DNA of 64,000 bases from Micromonospora yangpuensis (lineage in GTDB: Bacteria > Actinomycetota > Actinomycetes > Mycobacteriales > Micromonosporaceae). Position 1 is the stretch's first letter; each line of letters begins with the position of its first letter. This document shows, one piece after another, positions 26,433 through 34,930 of this stretch. Location: contig NZ_FMIA01000002.1 of NCBI RefSeq assembly GCF_900091615.1, positions 3,100,001 to 3,164,000 of the forward strand, in the 5' to 3' direction. The translations under genes were made by a program, and so were the position numbers. The notes beneath the pieces are model-generated. The model worked only from the letters and a program-made list of their open reading frames with translations. It did not search any database and was not told where the DNA came from.

Positions 26433-27248
26433 TCACGGTTTGCGGCCGACCGCGCAGTACTGGTCGATCTGCTCGGCGGGAACCTCGCCGTCGGGCCGCC
26501 AGCTGACCACCGACACCACCCCCGGCGCGACCAGCTCCAGGCCGTCGAAGAGGCCGGCGATCCGCTGCGGACTGCGCAGGTGGTACCGGGGGTTGGCGGA
26601 GAGGTTCCAGATCCGCACCGCCTCGGTGACCGCCTCGCTGGTGTCGCTGCCGTCGTACATCGCCAGGTAACTGCCGGCGGGCAGCCGGTCCATCAGCCGC
26701 CCGATGATCGACGCGGCCTCGTCGTCGGACTCGACGTGGCCGAGGATGCCCATCAGCATCAACGCCACCGGCTGGTCCAGGTCCAGCGTGCGGGCGGCGG
26801 CCCGCAGGATGGTGTCGGGGTCGCGCAGGTCCGCGTCGACGTAGTCGGTGGCACCCTCGGGCGTGCCGACGAGCAGGGCGCGGGCGTGGGCCAGGACCAG
26901 CGGGTCGTTGTCGACGTAGACGATCCGGGCGTCCGGGGCCACCGACTGGGCCACCTCGTGGGTGTTGTCGGCGGTGGGCAGGCCGGTGCCGATGTCGAGG
27001 AACTGCCGGACCCCGGCCTCGGCGGCCAGGTAGCGCACCGCCCGGGCGAGGTAGGCCCGGGAGAGCCGGGCGTTCTGCGCCAGCTGCGGCAGGCTCGAGA
27101 TGATCTGGTCGCCGACGGCCCGGTCGACCGCGAAGTTGTCCTTGCCGCCGAGCAGGTAGTTCCAGATCCGCGCCGTCTGGGGCACGTCAGCGTCGATCTT
27201 GGGCCGCTGCTGCCCGTCGTTCACGGCGGTACCGTCCATCATGGTCAC
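26433..27248 (-). CDS. DUF574-type SAM-dependent methyltransferase
   Basis: The 271-residue protein belongs to the large actinobacterial family Methyltransf_19 (DUF574): ARIWNYLLGGKDNFAVDR, LDIGTGLPTADNTHEVAQ (SAM motif I), IVYVDNDPLVLAHARALL, and GILGHV near the middle. Members are numerous in streptomycetes and relatives, often next to XRE/DUF5753 regulators; their substrates are mostly unknown. It stands alone here, transcribed toward the PfkB gene with a 95-bp gap. The start MTMMDG offers two nearby ATGs. Confidence 0.88.
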   Translation of the reverse strand: MTMMDGTAVNDGQQRPKIDADVPQTARIWNYLLGGKDNFAVDRAVGDQIISSLPQLAQNARLSRAYLARAVRYLAAEAGVRQFLDIGTGLPTADNTHEVAQSVAPDARIVYVDNDPLVLAHARALLVGTPEGATDYVDADLRDPDTILRAAARTLDLDQPVALMLMGILGHVESDDEAASIIGRLMDRLPAGSYLAMYDGSDTSEAVTEAVRIWNLSANPRYHLRSPQRIAGLFDGLELVAPGVVSVVSWRPDGEVPAEQIDQYCAVGRKP

Positions 27249-27373
27249 ACCTCGTGTCTACGGTGGACCAGGATCGGTCCACCCGCGCCAGCGTAGACCG
27301 TCTGCCTTCGGCGGTGCCGCCGTGGCGGCGGGTCAGCGTAGCGCGCTGCCCCGCAACCGGCGGGTGTCCCCTG

Positions 27374-27409
27374 CCGGGCGGTGGGCCACCGGGGTGACCC
27401 ACCGCCCGG
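27374..27409 (-). terminator. Terminator downstream of nrdB
   Basis: A perfect 12-bp stem, CCGGGCGGTGGG (27374-27385) with CCCACCGCCCGG (27398-27409), 12-nt loop, starts 45 nt beyond the nrdB stop. The rest of the 206-bp gap 27249-27454 shows no gene. Confidence 0.7.
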
Positions 27410-27454
27410 GTCCGGACCGCCGCCGGTCCGGTCGGGCTCAGCACCGGAGCGTGC

Positions 27455-28483
27455 TCAGAACTCGTCGTCGAAGGTGACGTTGCCGGTCACCCCTACCTGG
27501 TACGCCGACACCCGGCGCTCGAAGAAGTTCGACAGCTCCTGGACGTCCTGCAGCTCCATGAAGGCGAACGGGTTCGTCGAACCGTAGTACGGCGCGATGC
27601 CGAGCTGGGCCAGCCGCCGGTCGGCGACGTGCTGCAGGTACTGCCGCATGTCGGCCAGGCTGAGCCCGGAGACGCCCTGCTCCAGCAGGTCCTCGGCGAA
27701 CTGCACCTCACACTCGACGGCCTCGGCCAGCATCTGGCGTACCTGCTCGACCAGGTCGTCGTCGAACAGGTCGGGCTCCTCGCGGCGGACCGTCTGCACC
27801 ACCTCGAAGGCGAACTCCATGTGCATGGACTCGTCGCGGAACACCCAGTTGGTGCCGGAGGCGAGTCCGTTGAGCAGGCCCCGGGAGCGCAGGAAGTACA
27901 CGTAGGCGAAGGCGCCGTAGAAGAACAGCCCCTCGATGCAGGCGGCGAAGCAGATCAGGTTGAGCAGGAAGGCCCGCCGGTCGGCCTTGGTCCGCAACTC
28001 GCGCAGCTCGAAGACGGAGTCGATCCAGCGAAAGCAGAACTCCGCCTTGCGTTTGATCGACGGGATGTTCTCGATCGCGGCGAAGGCCGCGAACCGCTCC
28101 TTCTCGTCGGGCACGTAGGTGTCGAGCAGGTTCAGGTAGAACTGGACGTGCACGGCCTCCTCGAACAGCTGCCGGGACAGGTACAGCCGGCCCTCGGGGG
28201 AGTTGACGTGCTGGTAGAGGTTGAGCACCAGGTTGTTGGCGACGATGGTGTCACCGGTGGCGAAGAAGGCGACCAGCCGGGACACCAGGTGCTGTTCGGC
28301 GGGGGAGAGCCGGGCCAGGTCGGCCAGGTCGGAGTGCAGGTCGACCTCTTCGACGGTCCAGGTGTTCTTGATGGCGTCCTTGAACCGGTCGAAGAAGTGC
28401 GGGTAGCGCATCGGCCGCAGGGTCAGGTCCATGCCCGGGTCGAGCAGCAGTTGACCGGTACGGGGGGTGACGTCGGTGTTCAC
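27455..28483 (-). CDS. nrdB: Class Ia ribonucleotide reductase beta subunit
   Basis: The 342-residue R2 protein carries the di-iron/radical signature EAVHVQFY: Glu109, His112 and Tyr116 keep the spacing of E. coli Glu115, His118 and Tyr122, so the stable tyrosyl radical should be present. Other iron ligands are in the segments CIEGLFFYGAF and FRDESMHMEFA. It pairs with NrdA to reduce ribonucleotides aerobically, in the cytoplasm. The start overlaps the nrdA stop by 4 nt. The C-terminal TFDDEF tail is the kind of acidic peptide that docks in R1. Confidence 0.96.
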   Translation of the reverse strand: MNTDVTPRTGQLLLDPGMDLTLRPMRYPHFFDRFKDAIKNTWTVEEVDLHSDLADLARLSPAEQHLVSRLVAFFATGDTIVANNLVLNLYQHVNSPEGRLYLSRQLFEEAVHVQFYLNLLDTYVPDEKERFAAFAAIENIPSIKRKAEFCFRWIDSVFELRELRTKADRRAFLLNLICFAACIEGLFFYGAFAYVYFLRSRGLLNGLASGTNWVFRDESMHMEFAFEVVQTVRREEPDLFDDDLVEQVRQMLAEAVECEVQFAEDLLEQGVSGLSLADMRQYLQHVADRRLAQLGIAPYYGSTNPFAFMELQDVQELSNFFERRVSAYQVGVTGNVTFDDEF

Positions 28484-30927
28484 TGGCAGGCCTCACAGCT
28501 CTCGGGGTTCTCCAGGGCACAGGCCAACGCCTCGTCGGCGTCGCCCACGGCGACGAGCGGCGTCGCGGCGTCGCCCACGGCGACGAGTGGCGTCGCGGTG
28601 GCGACCGGCGGCTGACTGTCGGCAGCCGTGACGGTGACGGTGGCCTGCTGGATGCGCGTCGCGGGCCGCGAGCGCAGGTAGTACGTGGTCTTCAGCCCGG
28701 CCTTCCAGGCGTACAGGTACATCGAGGAGAGCTTGCCGATGGTCGGCGCGCTCAGGAACAGGTTCAGCGACTGCGACTGGTCGATGTAGGGCGCCCGGGC
28801 GGCGGCCAGGTCGATCAACGCCCGCTGCGGCAACTCCCACGCCGTGCGGAACACCTCCCGCACGTCGGCCGGCAGCTCCCCGATGCCCTGCACCGACCCC
28901 TCGGCCCGCTTGATCCGGTCGCGGATCTCCGGCGTCCACAGTCCGCGGGCCTTCAACTCACCCACCAGGTACGCGTTGACCTGGAGGAACTCGCCGGACA
29001 TCGTCTCGCGCTTGAACAGGTTGGACACCTGCGGCTCGATGCACTCGTAACAGCCGGCGATCGAGGCGATGGTGGCGGTCGGGGCGATCGCCACCAGCAG
29101 CGAGTTGCGCAGGCCGTGCCGGCCGATCGTCTCGCGCAGCGCCGCCCACCGGGAGGTCTGCGTGACCTCCGCACCCCAGAGGTCCGGGTGCAGCTCGCCC
29201 CGGGCGGCGCGGGTCTCGGCGTACGCGGGATGCGGGCCGAAGCGTTCGGCGAGCCCGGCGGAGGTCTCCAGGGCGGTCAGCAGGATCTCCTCCTGCACCC
29301 GGGTGGACAGCTGCCGCGCCTCGTCCGAGTCGAACGGCAGCCGCAGGGTGAAGAAGGCGTCCTGCAGGCCCATCAGCCCGAGCCCGACCGGCCGCCAACG
29401 CGGGTTCGACGCCGCCGCCTGCGCGGCCGGGTAGTAGTTGATGTCGATCACCCGGTCCAGGAACACCACCGCGGTACGCACCGTGGCGCGCAGCCGCTCC
29501 CAGTCGACGCCGTCGGGGCCGACATGCGCGCCCAGGTTGACCGAGCCCAGGTTGCACACCGCCGTCTCGGCGTCGTTGTTGACCTCCAGGATCTCGGTGC
29601 ACAGGTTGGACAGGTGGATCGAGTTGCCGGCCACGCCGGTCTGGTTGGACAGCTGGTTCGAGCGGTCCTTGAACGTCATCCACCCGTTGCCGGTCTGCGC
29701 CAGGGTGCGCATCATCCGCCCGTACAGGTCCCGGGCCTTGACCGTGCGGACCGCCTTCTTCTCCGCGATCCGGTACGCGGCGTCGAACTGCTCGCCGTAG
29801 AGGTCGGGCAGCTCCGGGGCGTCGCTGGGGTCGATCAGCGACCAGTCGCCGTCGGCCTCGACCCGGCGCATGAACTCGTCCGGGATCCAGTTGGCCAGGT
29901 TCAGGTTGTGGGTCCGCCGGGCCTCCTCGCCGGTGTTGTCCCGCAGCTCCAGGAACTCCTCGATGTCGGGGTGCCACGGCTCCAGGTAGACGCAGGCCGC
30001 GCCCTTGCGCCGGCCGCCCTGGTTGACCGCCGCCACCCCGGCGTCGAGGGTCTTGAGGAACGGCACGATCCCGTTGGACCTGCCGTTGGTGCCCCGGATC
30101 AGGGCCCCCCGGCCACGTACCCGGGACCAGGCGATGCCGATGCCGCCGGAGAACTTCGACAGCTTCGCCACCTGGTGGTAGCGCTCGTAGATCGAGTCCA
30201 GCTCGTCGCGCGGCGAGTCGACCAGGAAGCACGAGGACATCTGGGTGTGCCGGGTGCCCGAGTTGAACAGCGTCGGGGAGCTGGGCAGGTAGGCGAGCGA
30301 CGACATCAGCCGGTAGAACCCGATCGCCTCCACCGGGGTCTGGGACAGCCCGCAGGCCACCCGCAGCAGCCAGTACTGCGGCGTCTCGACCACCTGCCGG
30401 GTCTCCGGGTGGCGCAGCAGGTACCGGTCGGCGACGGTCCGCAGGCCGAAGTACTCGAAGCGCAGATCCCCGGCCGGGTCCACGGCGTCGTCCAGCTTGC
30501 GCGCGTTGGCGGCCACGAAGGCGGCCGTCTCGTCGCCGATCAGGCCCAGCCCGTGGGCGTACCGGATGGACTGGCTGAAACTGGCCACCTGCTGGCCCCG
30601 GACCTCCTTGTCCACGTACGCGCCGAGCAGCCGGGCGGCCAGCCTGGAGTACTGCGGCTCCTCGCCGATCAGCTCCGCCGCCGTCTGGATCGACAGCTTG
30701 TCCAGCTCGGCGGTGGTCGCCCCGTCGTAGAGACCACTGATGGTCTTGGTGGCCACCCGCAGCGGGTCCACCTCGTCCAGGCCGGCGACCCACCGCTCGA
30801 CCGCCTTGACGATCTTGTTGACGTCCACCGGCTCGGTCTCACCGTTGCGCTTGCTGACCCGCATCACCTGCCGGCGCTGCTCCGGTGCGTCCGCACCGGG
30901 TGCGGGCCTGTCCTGCACGACCGTCAT
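28480..30927 (-). CDS. nrdA: Class Ia ribonucleotide reductase alpha subunit
   Basis: The ATG at 30927 (ribosome site GAGGGAGAG) gives 815 residues. An N-terminal ATP-cone (MRVSKRNGETEPVDVNKIVKAVERW) precedes the ten-stranded barrel. Landmarks are LFNSGTRHTQMSSCFL (first active-site Cys), NLANWIPDEF, NLCTEILEVNNDAETAVCNLGSVNL cut in two (Asn, Cys, Glu of the active site) and SQSLNLFLSAPTIGKL. The C-terminal redox pair is CEAC at the extreme end. Just before it, a 30-nt duplication (28538-28597) repeats the unit TPLVAVGDA, lengthening the swinging arm. The open frame upstream to 31167 runs through the riboswitch and is not coding. An AdoCbl riboswitch and NrdR boxes lie upstream. Confidence 0.96.
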   Translation of the reverse strand: MTVVQDRPAPGADAPEQRRQVMRVSKRNGETEPVDVNKIVKAVERWVAGLDEVDPLRVATKTISGLYDGATTAELDKLSIQTAAELIGEEPQYSRLAARLLGAYVDKEVRGQQVASFSQSIRYAHGLGLIGDETAAFVAANARKLDDAVDPAGDLRFEYFGLRTVADRYLLRHPETRQVVETPQYWLLRVACGLSQTPVEAIGFYRLMSSLAYLPSSPTLFNSGTRHTQMSSCFLVDSPRDELDSIYERYHQVAKLSKFSGGIGIAWSRVRGRGALIRGTNGRSNGIVPFLKTLDAGVAAVNQGGRRKGAACVYLEPWHPDIEEFLELRDNTGEEARRTHNLNLANWIPDEFMRRVEADGDWSLIDPSDAPELPDLYGEQFDAAYRIAEKKAVRTVKARDLYGRMMRTLAQTGNGWMTFKDRSNQLSNQTGVAGNSIHLSNLCTEILEVNNDAETAVCNLGSVNLGAHVGPDGVDWERLRATVRTAVVFLDRVIDINYYPAAQAAASNPRWRPVGLGLMGLQDAFFTLRLPFDSDEARQLSTRVQEEILLTALETSAGLAERFGPHPAYAETRAARGELHPDLWGAEVTQTSRWAALRETIGRHGLRNSLLVAIAPTATIASIAGCYECIEPQVSNLFKRETMSGEFLQVNAYLVGELKARGLWTPEIRDRIKRAEGSVQGIGELPADVREVFRTAWELPQRALIDLAAARAPYIDQSQSLNLFLSAPTIGKLSSMYLYAWKAGLKTTYYLRSRPATRIQQATVTVTAADSQPPVATATPLVAVGDAATPLVAVGDADEALACALENPESCEACQ
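28538..28597 (-). repeat. In-frame 30-nt tandem duplication in nrdA
   Basis: Two adjacent 30-nt copies (28538-28567 and 28568-28597, one mismatch) encode a repeated VAVGDAATPL-like unit in the flexible C-terminal arm of NrdA, shortly before the redox cysteines. Confidence 0.85.
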
Positions 30928-31041
30928 GGTCTCTCCCTCGCGCTGTCTCCGCTGGTCTCCGGAGGCGCGGGCGGACGCCACCGGACCGCGAACTCGCGCG
31001 AGGTCCGTTCCTGGCGTCGGTCGTCCCACGCGACCGTCGAC

Positions 31042-31066
31042 CGCCGTCCGCGAGCCGCGGACGGCG
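31042..31066 (-). terminator. Hairpin directly downstream of the riboswitch (expression platform candidate)
   Basis: An 11-bp perfect stem (31042-31052 with 31056-31066) and 3-nt loop begins 4 nt after the conserved ACCTGCC end of the aptamer. It lies about 115 nt before the nrdA ATG, so attenuation fits better than direct ribosome-site masking. Confidence 0.5.
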
Positions 31067-31070
31067 TGCT

Positions 31071-31214
31071 GGCAGGTCTTCGGACTCGTGGGCGTCTCAC
31101 GCGTGCCTACTGGCCGTCGCTTCCCAGGCCGGGTGGCCCAGTGCTCGTTGACGGCGGTCGTTCCCACTCACCGCTGCGGGGCAGTTCCGGTCTCGCACCG
31201 GATTCCCTCTTGCC
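31071..31214 (-). promoter_or_regulatory. Adenosylcobalamin (B12) riboswitch upstream of nrdAB
   Basis: Read on the minus strand, the conserved cobalamin-aptamer blocks occur in order: GGGAATCCGGTGCGAG, ACTGCCCCGCAGCGGTGAG, AGCACTGGGCC, CCTGGGAAG and CGAGTCCGAAGACCTGCC. The B12 box and the closing P1 strand (TGCC with GGCA) are both present. In Streptomyces coelicolor the class Ia nrdABS operon is repressed by B12 through such a riboswitch, so that the B12-dependent class II enzyme takes over; the same logic is inferred here. No nrdJ or nrdS is in the window. Confidence 0.93.
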
Positions 31215-31253
31215 TCGGCCGCCCTGGATGGGCAGCCGAACCAGCTCCGCGGG

Positions 31254-31269
31254 ACACCATATATGGGCG
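31254..31269. promoter_or_regulatory. NrdR box 1 (nrdA promoter)
   Basis: ACACCATATATGGGCG matches 11 of 16 positions of the NrdR consensus acaCwAtATaTwGtgt, with an intact CCATATATGG core that may also contain the minus-strand -10. Confidence 0.65.
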
Positions 31270-31284
31270 CCGTCCCGAACTTCC

Positions 31285-31300
31285 ACACCACATGCTGTGT
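31285..31300. promoter_or_regulatory. NrdR box 2 (nrdA promoter)
   Basis: ACACCACATGCTGTGT matches 12 of 16 consensus positions and has perfect ACAC/GTGT arms. It starts exactly 31 bp from box 1, three helical turns, which is the usual spacing of paired NrdR boxes. Confidence 0.7.
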
Positions 31301-31367
31301 CGGCGTGTCGTGTGCGGTGGGTGACCGGCGCGACGCGGAGTACTCGGGCGGCTCCGCGCCCCCCATT

Positions 31368-31387
31368 CCTTCCGACCGGACGGTAGC
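31368..31387. promoter_or_regulatory. TetR-type operator, site A (tetR promoter)
   Basis: CCTTCCGACCGGACGGTAGC, 35 bp before the tetR ATG; its complement shares 14/20 positions with the operator-like site at 44231-44250, including TCCGGTCGG. It suggests autoregulation. Confidence 0.5.
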
Positions 31388-31421
31388 ATTGTGGGGCTGC
31401 ACCGCGGATGGGAGATCACCA

Positions 31422-32060
31422 ATGGCCCGAGCGACGTCCACCCGGCCGGAGTCGAACCGGCGCCGACAGCGCTGGCCGGACGGCTACGACCCGGAGAACA
31501 CCCGCAAGTCGCTGATCGCCAGCGCGCTGGAGCTCTTCGAACAGCGTGGCTTCGACCGTACCTCCGTGCAGGAGATCGCCGACCAGGCCCGGCTCACCAA
31601 GGGCGCGTTCTACCACCACTTCGCCAGCAAGGACGACCTGCTGCGGCACATCCAGGAGGAGTACCTCCAGGCGCAGCTCACCGCGATCCAGCAGATCGAG
31701 GCCGACAGCGACGACCCCAAGGTACGGGTGGCCCAGCTGATCCGGTTCAGCCTGACCAGCGTCGCCGAGTACCGCGCGCACGTGACGATCTTCTACCAGG
31801 AGCGGCGCTACCTCACCGGTGACCTCTTCGCCGAGGTGACCCGCAAGCGCGGGCTGGTGGAGTCCGCCTTCGCCGGGATGATCGCCGACGGCGTCGACCG
31901 GGGCGTGTTCCGGGCCGACGTCGATCCCCGGATCGCCACCTTCGGGCTGGTCGGCATGTGCGCCTGGGCGTACCAGTGGCTCAACGTCGGCGGCCCACTC
32001 AGCATCGACGAGGTGGCCCGCCAGTTCAGCGCGATGGTCCTGGAGGGCCTGTACGCCTGA
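31422..32060 (+). CDS. TetR/AcrR-family transcriptional regulator
   Basis: ATG 31422 after a GGGAGA ribosome site gives 212 residues. The N-terminal HTH is canonical for TetR: RKSLIASALELFEQRGFDRTSVQEIADQARLTKGAFYHHF split over helices 1-4. The C-terminal ligand-binding half (from about residue 80) resembles regulators of acyl-CoA metabolism. A 20-bp pseudo-palindrome in its own promoter recurs in the promoters of the CoA-catabolic cluster at 44-60 kb, so it is the best candidate in the window for the regulator of that cluster, with an acyl-CoA as likely ligand. That link is inference. The in-frame extension to 31263 overlaps the nrdA promoter and was rejected. Confidence 0.9.
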   Translation: MARATSTRPESNRRRQRWPDGYDPENTRKSLIASALELFEQRGFDRTSVQEIADQARLTKGAFYHHFASKDDLLRHIQEEYLQAQLTAIQQIEADSDDPKVRVAQLIRFSLTSVAEYRAHVTIFYQERRYLTGDLFAEVTRKRGLVESAFAGMIADGVDRGVFRADVDPRIATFGLVGMCAWAYQWLNVGGPLSIDEVARQFSAMVLEGLYA

Positions 32061-32207
32061 GCGAGAGGGCGCTCGATCTTGAATCGGGTTGACCGGCGTC
32101 GGTTAACTCCGTCGCCATGTCGTGCCGGTCCCGGTGACAATGCTCGTCGGACGGCGGGGTGTCGGTGGGTCTGATGACGCTTGGCACGATCCGGCTTCAC
32201 GGTCGAG

Positions 32208-33206
32208 TCATGTCTTGTAGGTGAGCGCTTTCTGTAGGTGGAAGTCCGCTACGTCGAGCATCCACTTCCGGTTCGGGAAGTCGCCCTCGGCGATGCGCAG
32301 CGGGCCGCCGACCAGGTCCAGATGCATGACGTACTGGTAGTACTTGATCCGCTGCGGGTCGAGGTCCGGGTTGTCGAGCGCCGCGTAGTGCGGGCCGAAG
32401 CGCATCCGCATCCAGCAGTGCTCTACTTCGATGTCGGTGTACATCAGGCCTTCGATGTCGATGATGACGGGCTCCCCGTCCGGTCCGACGAGTGTGTGTT
32501 CTGCGCAGAGTTCGCCGTGGACCACGCCGTATTCCGCCCGTGGGTCGAGTGCGGCGTGCAGAGTGCGGAGTTTCTCCTCCAGTATCGCCTCGGCTTCGGC
32601 CGCGCGGGCATCGCGGGGCACGGCGGTGGCGATGTTCACCAGCGCGCGTTCCAGGTAGGCCTGCTCGCAGGTCGTGTCCGGCGGTGCGCCTCCGCTGTCG
32701 ATCCATGCGACGCGCCCGAACGCCGGTGCCTGGTAGGTGTGCATGCCTCGAAGCATGTCCGAGAGTTGCGCGAGTGTTTGCCGGCCGGCGTCCGGGTCTC
32801 GTTCCAGCAGCGATTCCAGCGTTCCGCCGCGCACGTCCTCAGTGACGGCGACGTCGGCCGGGTACCGGTCCTTGCTGCGGTCGGCGAGCAACAGCTGCGG
32901 CGAACGGGCTCCGACCGCTTCCAGTCGACGGGTGGCAGCCTCGAAGTAGTCGATGCCGGAGGCGTGGGCGAACGGGTTCGACGGGTCGTCGTGGCCGTCC
33001 GGGAGCAGCCCGTCCCAGTAGTCCTCGCCGGCGTTCCATACGTAGGCGATCGCGCTTGTGGCATCGTCGAGCGTGATGCGGTAGACGCCCTTCTTGGTGC
33101 CGTTGACCAGGCGGTCGACGGCGGTGATGAGACGGTCCGTGCCGAAGACCTCCCGTATCACCGGGGTCAGAGTCTCGGCGTCGGCGAATTTTCGTTCAGC
33201 GGCCAT
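32208..33206 (-). CDS. APH-like phosphotransferase with altered catalytic motif
   Basis: The 332-residue protein has the aminoglycoside-phosphotransferase/choline-kinase layout: an N-lobe with a nucleotide-binding segment (LVNGTKKGVYRITLDD, AYVWNAGEDYW) and a C-lobe with VVHGELCAEHTLVG followed by PVIIDIEGLMYTD. In active APH enzymes the first motif is HGDxxxxN and the second DxD/E; here it reads HGELCAEH, with Glu for Asp and His for Asn, so activity is doubtful or the substrate unusual. It stands alone, facing the tetR gene, at the left edge of an accessory stretch. Confidence 0.75.
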   Translation of the reverse strand: MAAERKFADAETLTPVIREVFGTDRLITAVDRLVNGTKKGVYRITLDDATSAIAYVWNAGEDYWDGLLPDGHDDPSNPFAHASGIDYFEAATRRLEAVGARSPQLLLADRSKDRYPADVAVTEDVRGGTLESLLERDPDAGRQTLAQLSDMLRGMHTYQAPAFGRVAWIDSGGAPPDTTCEQAYLERALVNIATAVPRDARAAEAEAILEEKLRTLHAALDPRAEYGVVHGELCAEHTLVGPDGEPVIIDIEGLMYTDIEVEHCWMRMRFGPHYAALDNPDLDPQRIKYYQYVMHLDLVGGPLRIAEGDFPNRKWMLDVADFHLQKALTYKT

Positions 33207-33313
33207 TCCCGGTTCCTGTCTGGAGCGCCTGCGTCGATCATCCGGTCAGAGGACCATCCGTTGCCGAGTCACCCGCCGGTCAGGGCCATGAGGGCCGTGC
33301 CAGAATCCCGCCC

Positions 33314-33415
33314 ATGCCCGAGATCGTCACCGCAGCACTGGTTCGTACGCACGGCGTTTATGGAAGCGATGCGGGGCGCCCGCGCCTGAGCCTCGACGCA
33401 CTGTCATCGGCATGA
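33314..33415 (+). pseudogene. Possible N-terminal remnant of a Nudix hydrolase
   Basis: A 33-codon frame begins MPEIVTAALVRTHGVYG, which resembles the first strand of Nudix hydrolases (MPEIVTAALVR... is a common start), but it degenerates at once and stops at 33413-33415 without a Nudix box. It lies in the 224-bp gap between the APH-like gene and the TPR regulator. The evidence is short. Confidence 0.3.
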
Positions 33416-33430
33416 CAGCGACTGCCGCAG

Positions 33431-34837
33431 TCACCCAAGCTTTGGCGGGTTCCCTTGACGAAGGTAGGTTGCGGCCCGTTGATCGAGCTGCTTGGCGAAG
33501 GCGGGGAGGCGGGGGCCAAAGTTGCTCAGGCGGGTTCGGATGTTCTTCACGGCGGCCGAGGCACGGCCGGACTTCACACCCTCCATCGTGTCCATCGCGT
33601 GGTTCCAGTTCTCGGCGGCCTCACGTAGGCGTCCTCGGCTGCACTGGACGTCGGCGAGGTTGGCCAGAGTCAAGGTGTGGATACGCCGGTACGCCCCGGT
33701 GTTGCGGGTGACGATCGATCGGCGGAGTTGCGATTCGGCCCCCGGAAGGTCGCCGAGATCACGGAGCGCCTGGCCAGCTTGGCTGGCGAGGGATGCTTCG
33801 GTGAATCCGCTGGTCCGAATCCAGGTCGGCTCGTCGTCGGCGGAAGCGTCCGCAAGTTGAGCCTCGGCCGCGAGAAGCGCAGCCGATGTACGGGTCGGGT
33901 CACTCGTCGCGGCATGGCCCCGAGCGGTGAGAACGGTGAAGAGCGCGGTCGCGGCCGGGGTCGCACGCCCCCTCGACCATTCCAGCGCCGACCTGGCGAG
34001 TTTCAGGGCTTCCTGTCCATGACCAAGGTCCACGGCCTGATGTGCCATCGCCCGCAGGGTGAAGCCGCCGAGCGGTCGGTCGTCGGCTTCGTTGGCCAGC
34101 CGCAGCGCCTGGACGTAGTAGCGCTGCGCCAACCCATGTAGGGATGAGTCGAAGGCTTTCCAGCCGGCAAGATAGGTCATTTCGGCTGCGACGCTGAACA
34201 TGTCCCTGCGGTCGTTGAGCGAGGAGAAGCGTCCTTGCAGGTAGCCAGCCACGTCCGAGGTGAGGTACTGGACGACAGCGAGGCGGGCATGTCCTCCTCC
34301 GAACCGCTCGTCGGCCTTGCTGAACACATCCAGCATCTCCCGTACGGCGTCGATCTCACTGCGCCCGACGGCGGCACCTCCTCCGTGTACTCGGCGCCCT
34401 CGGTCCGCGATCTCCTGCCAGGAGTCGAGCGGGACAGCGAGCGCTGCCAACGAGTACAGGGCGTTGAATCCGAACTCCCGTCGCTCCAAGTCGGCCCTCC
34501 CGACTGTCAAGAGATCGATGGCCGGAGCATGCTCCCACCAGTTCAGGCCACGAAGGTCAGGCTCCAGACTATCGCCTTCGAGGAGTCCGAGATCGACCGG
34601 ATTCATCGTCCAACCGAGCCGGCGGGAGATTGCTTCGGCCAGGTATCGGGACGTTCTGCCACTGGGCTTGACACCACCGACCCAGTGCCCGACATGTGAC
34701 CGGTCACAGGATGGCAGAGCGTCGAGATTCTCGCGAGCGATCGCGCGGACCGCTGCGGCGCAGGCATCGTACGACCATCGGCACTCTTTGATGGCTGCCA
34801 GTAACTTTTCGTTGCGCTGCCTCGGCGTCCGCGCCAT
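33431..34837 (-). CDS. HTH/TPR regulator, NsdA-like, 468 aa
   Basis: Residues 1-70 look like a divergent helix-turn-helix (SYDACAAAVRAIARENLDALPSCDRSHVGHW...). From about residue 120 to the end the protein is helical repeats of tetratricopeptide type (AQRYYVQALRLANEADD, LRDLGDLPGAESQLRRSIVTRN, LADVQCSRGRLREAAENWNHAM). This layout matches actinomycete TPR regulators such as the NsdA group, which affect sporulation and antibiotic production in Streptomyces. The family call is from architecture. The DNA here is less strongly GC3-biased than the flanking housekeeping genes, consistent with an accessory region. Confidence 0.75.
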   Translation of the reverse strand: MARTPRQRNEKLLAAIKECRWSYDACAAAVRAIARENLDALPSCDRSHVGHWVGGVKPSGRTSRYLAEAISRRLGWTMNPVDLGLLEGDSLEPDLRGLNWWEHAPAIDLLTVGRADLERREFGFNALYSLAALAVPLDSWQEIADRGRRVHGGGAAVGRSEIDAVREMLDVFSKADERFGGGHARLAVVQYLTSDVAGYLQGRFSSLNDRRDMFSVAAEMTYLAGWKAFDSSLHGLAQRYYVQALRLANEADDRPLGGFTLRAMAHQAVDLGHGQEALKLARSALEWSRGRATPAATALFTVLTARGHAATSDPTRTSAALLAAEAQLADASADDEPTWIRTSGFTEASLASQAGQALRDLGDLPGAESQLRRSIVTRNTGAYRRIHTLTLANLADVQCSRGRLREAAENWNHAMDTMEGVKSGRASAAVKNIRTRLSNFGPRLPAFAKQLDQRAATYLRQGNPPKLG

Positions 34838-34930
34838 CCGCTGACCTTCCTGGGAGATGCGTTCAACGCGTTCAACGTGCTCGCCGGGTCGGCTGGCTAC
34901 CCGTCACCACAGCGACCCTGTTCACTTTAG

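Noticed and set aside
30928..31167. N-terminal extension of nrdA by 80 codons
   Set aside because: This stretch is the B12 riboswitch tail and leader; the ATG at 30927 has a ribosome site and begins at the usual NrdA N-terminus.
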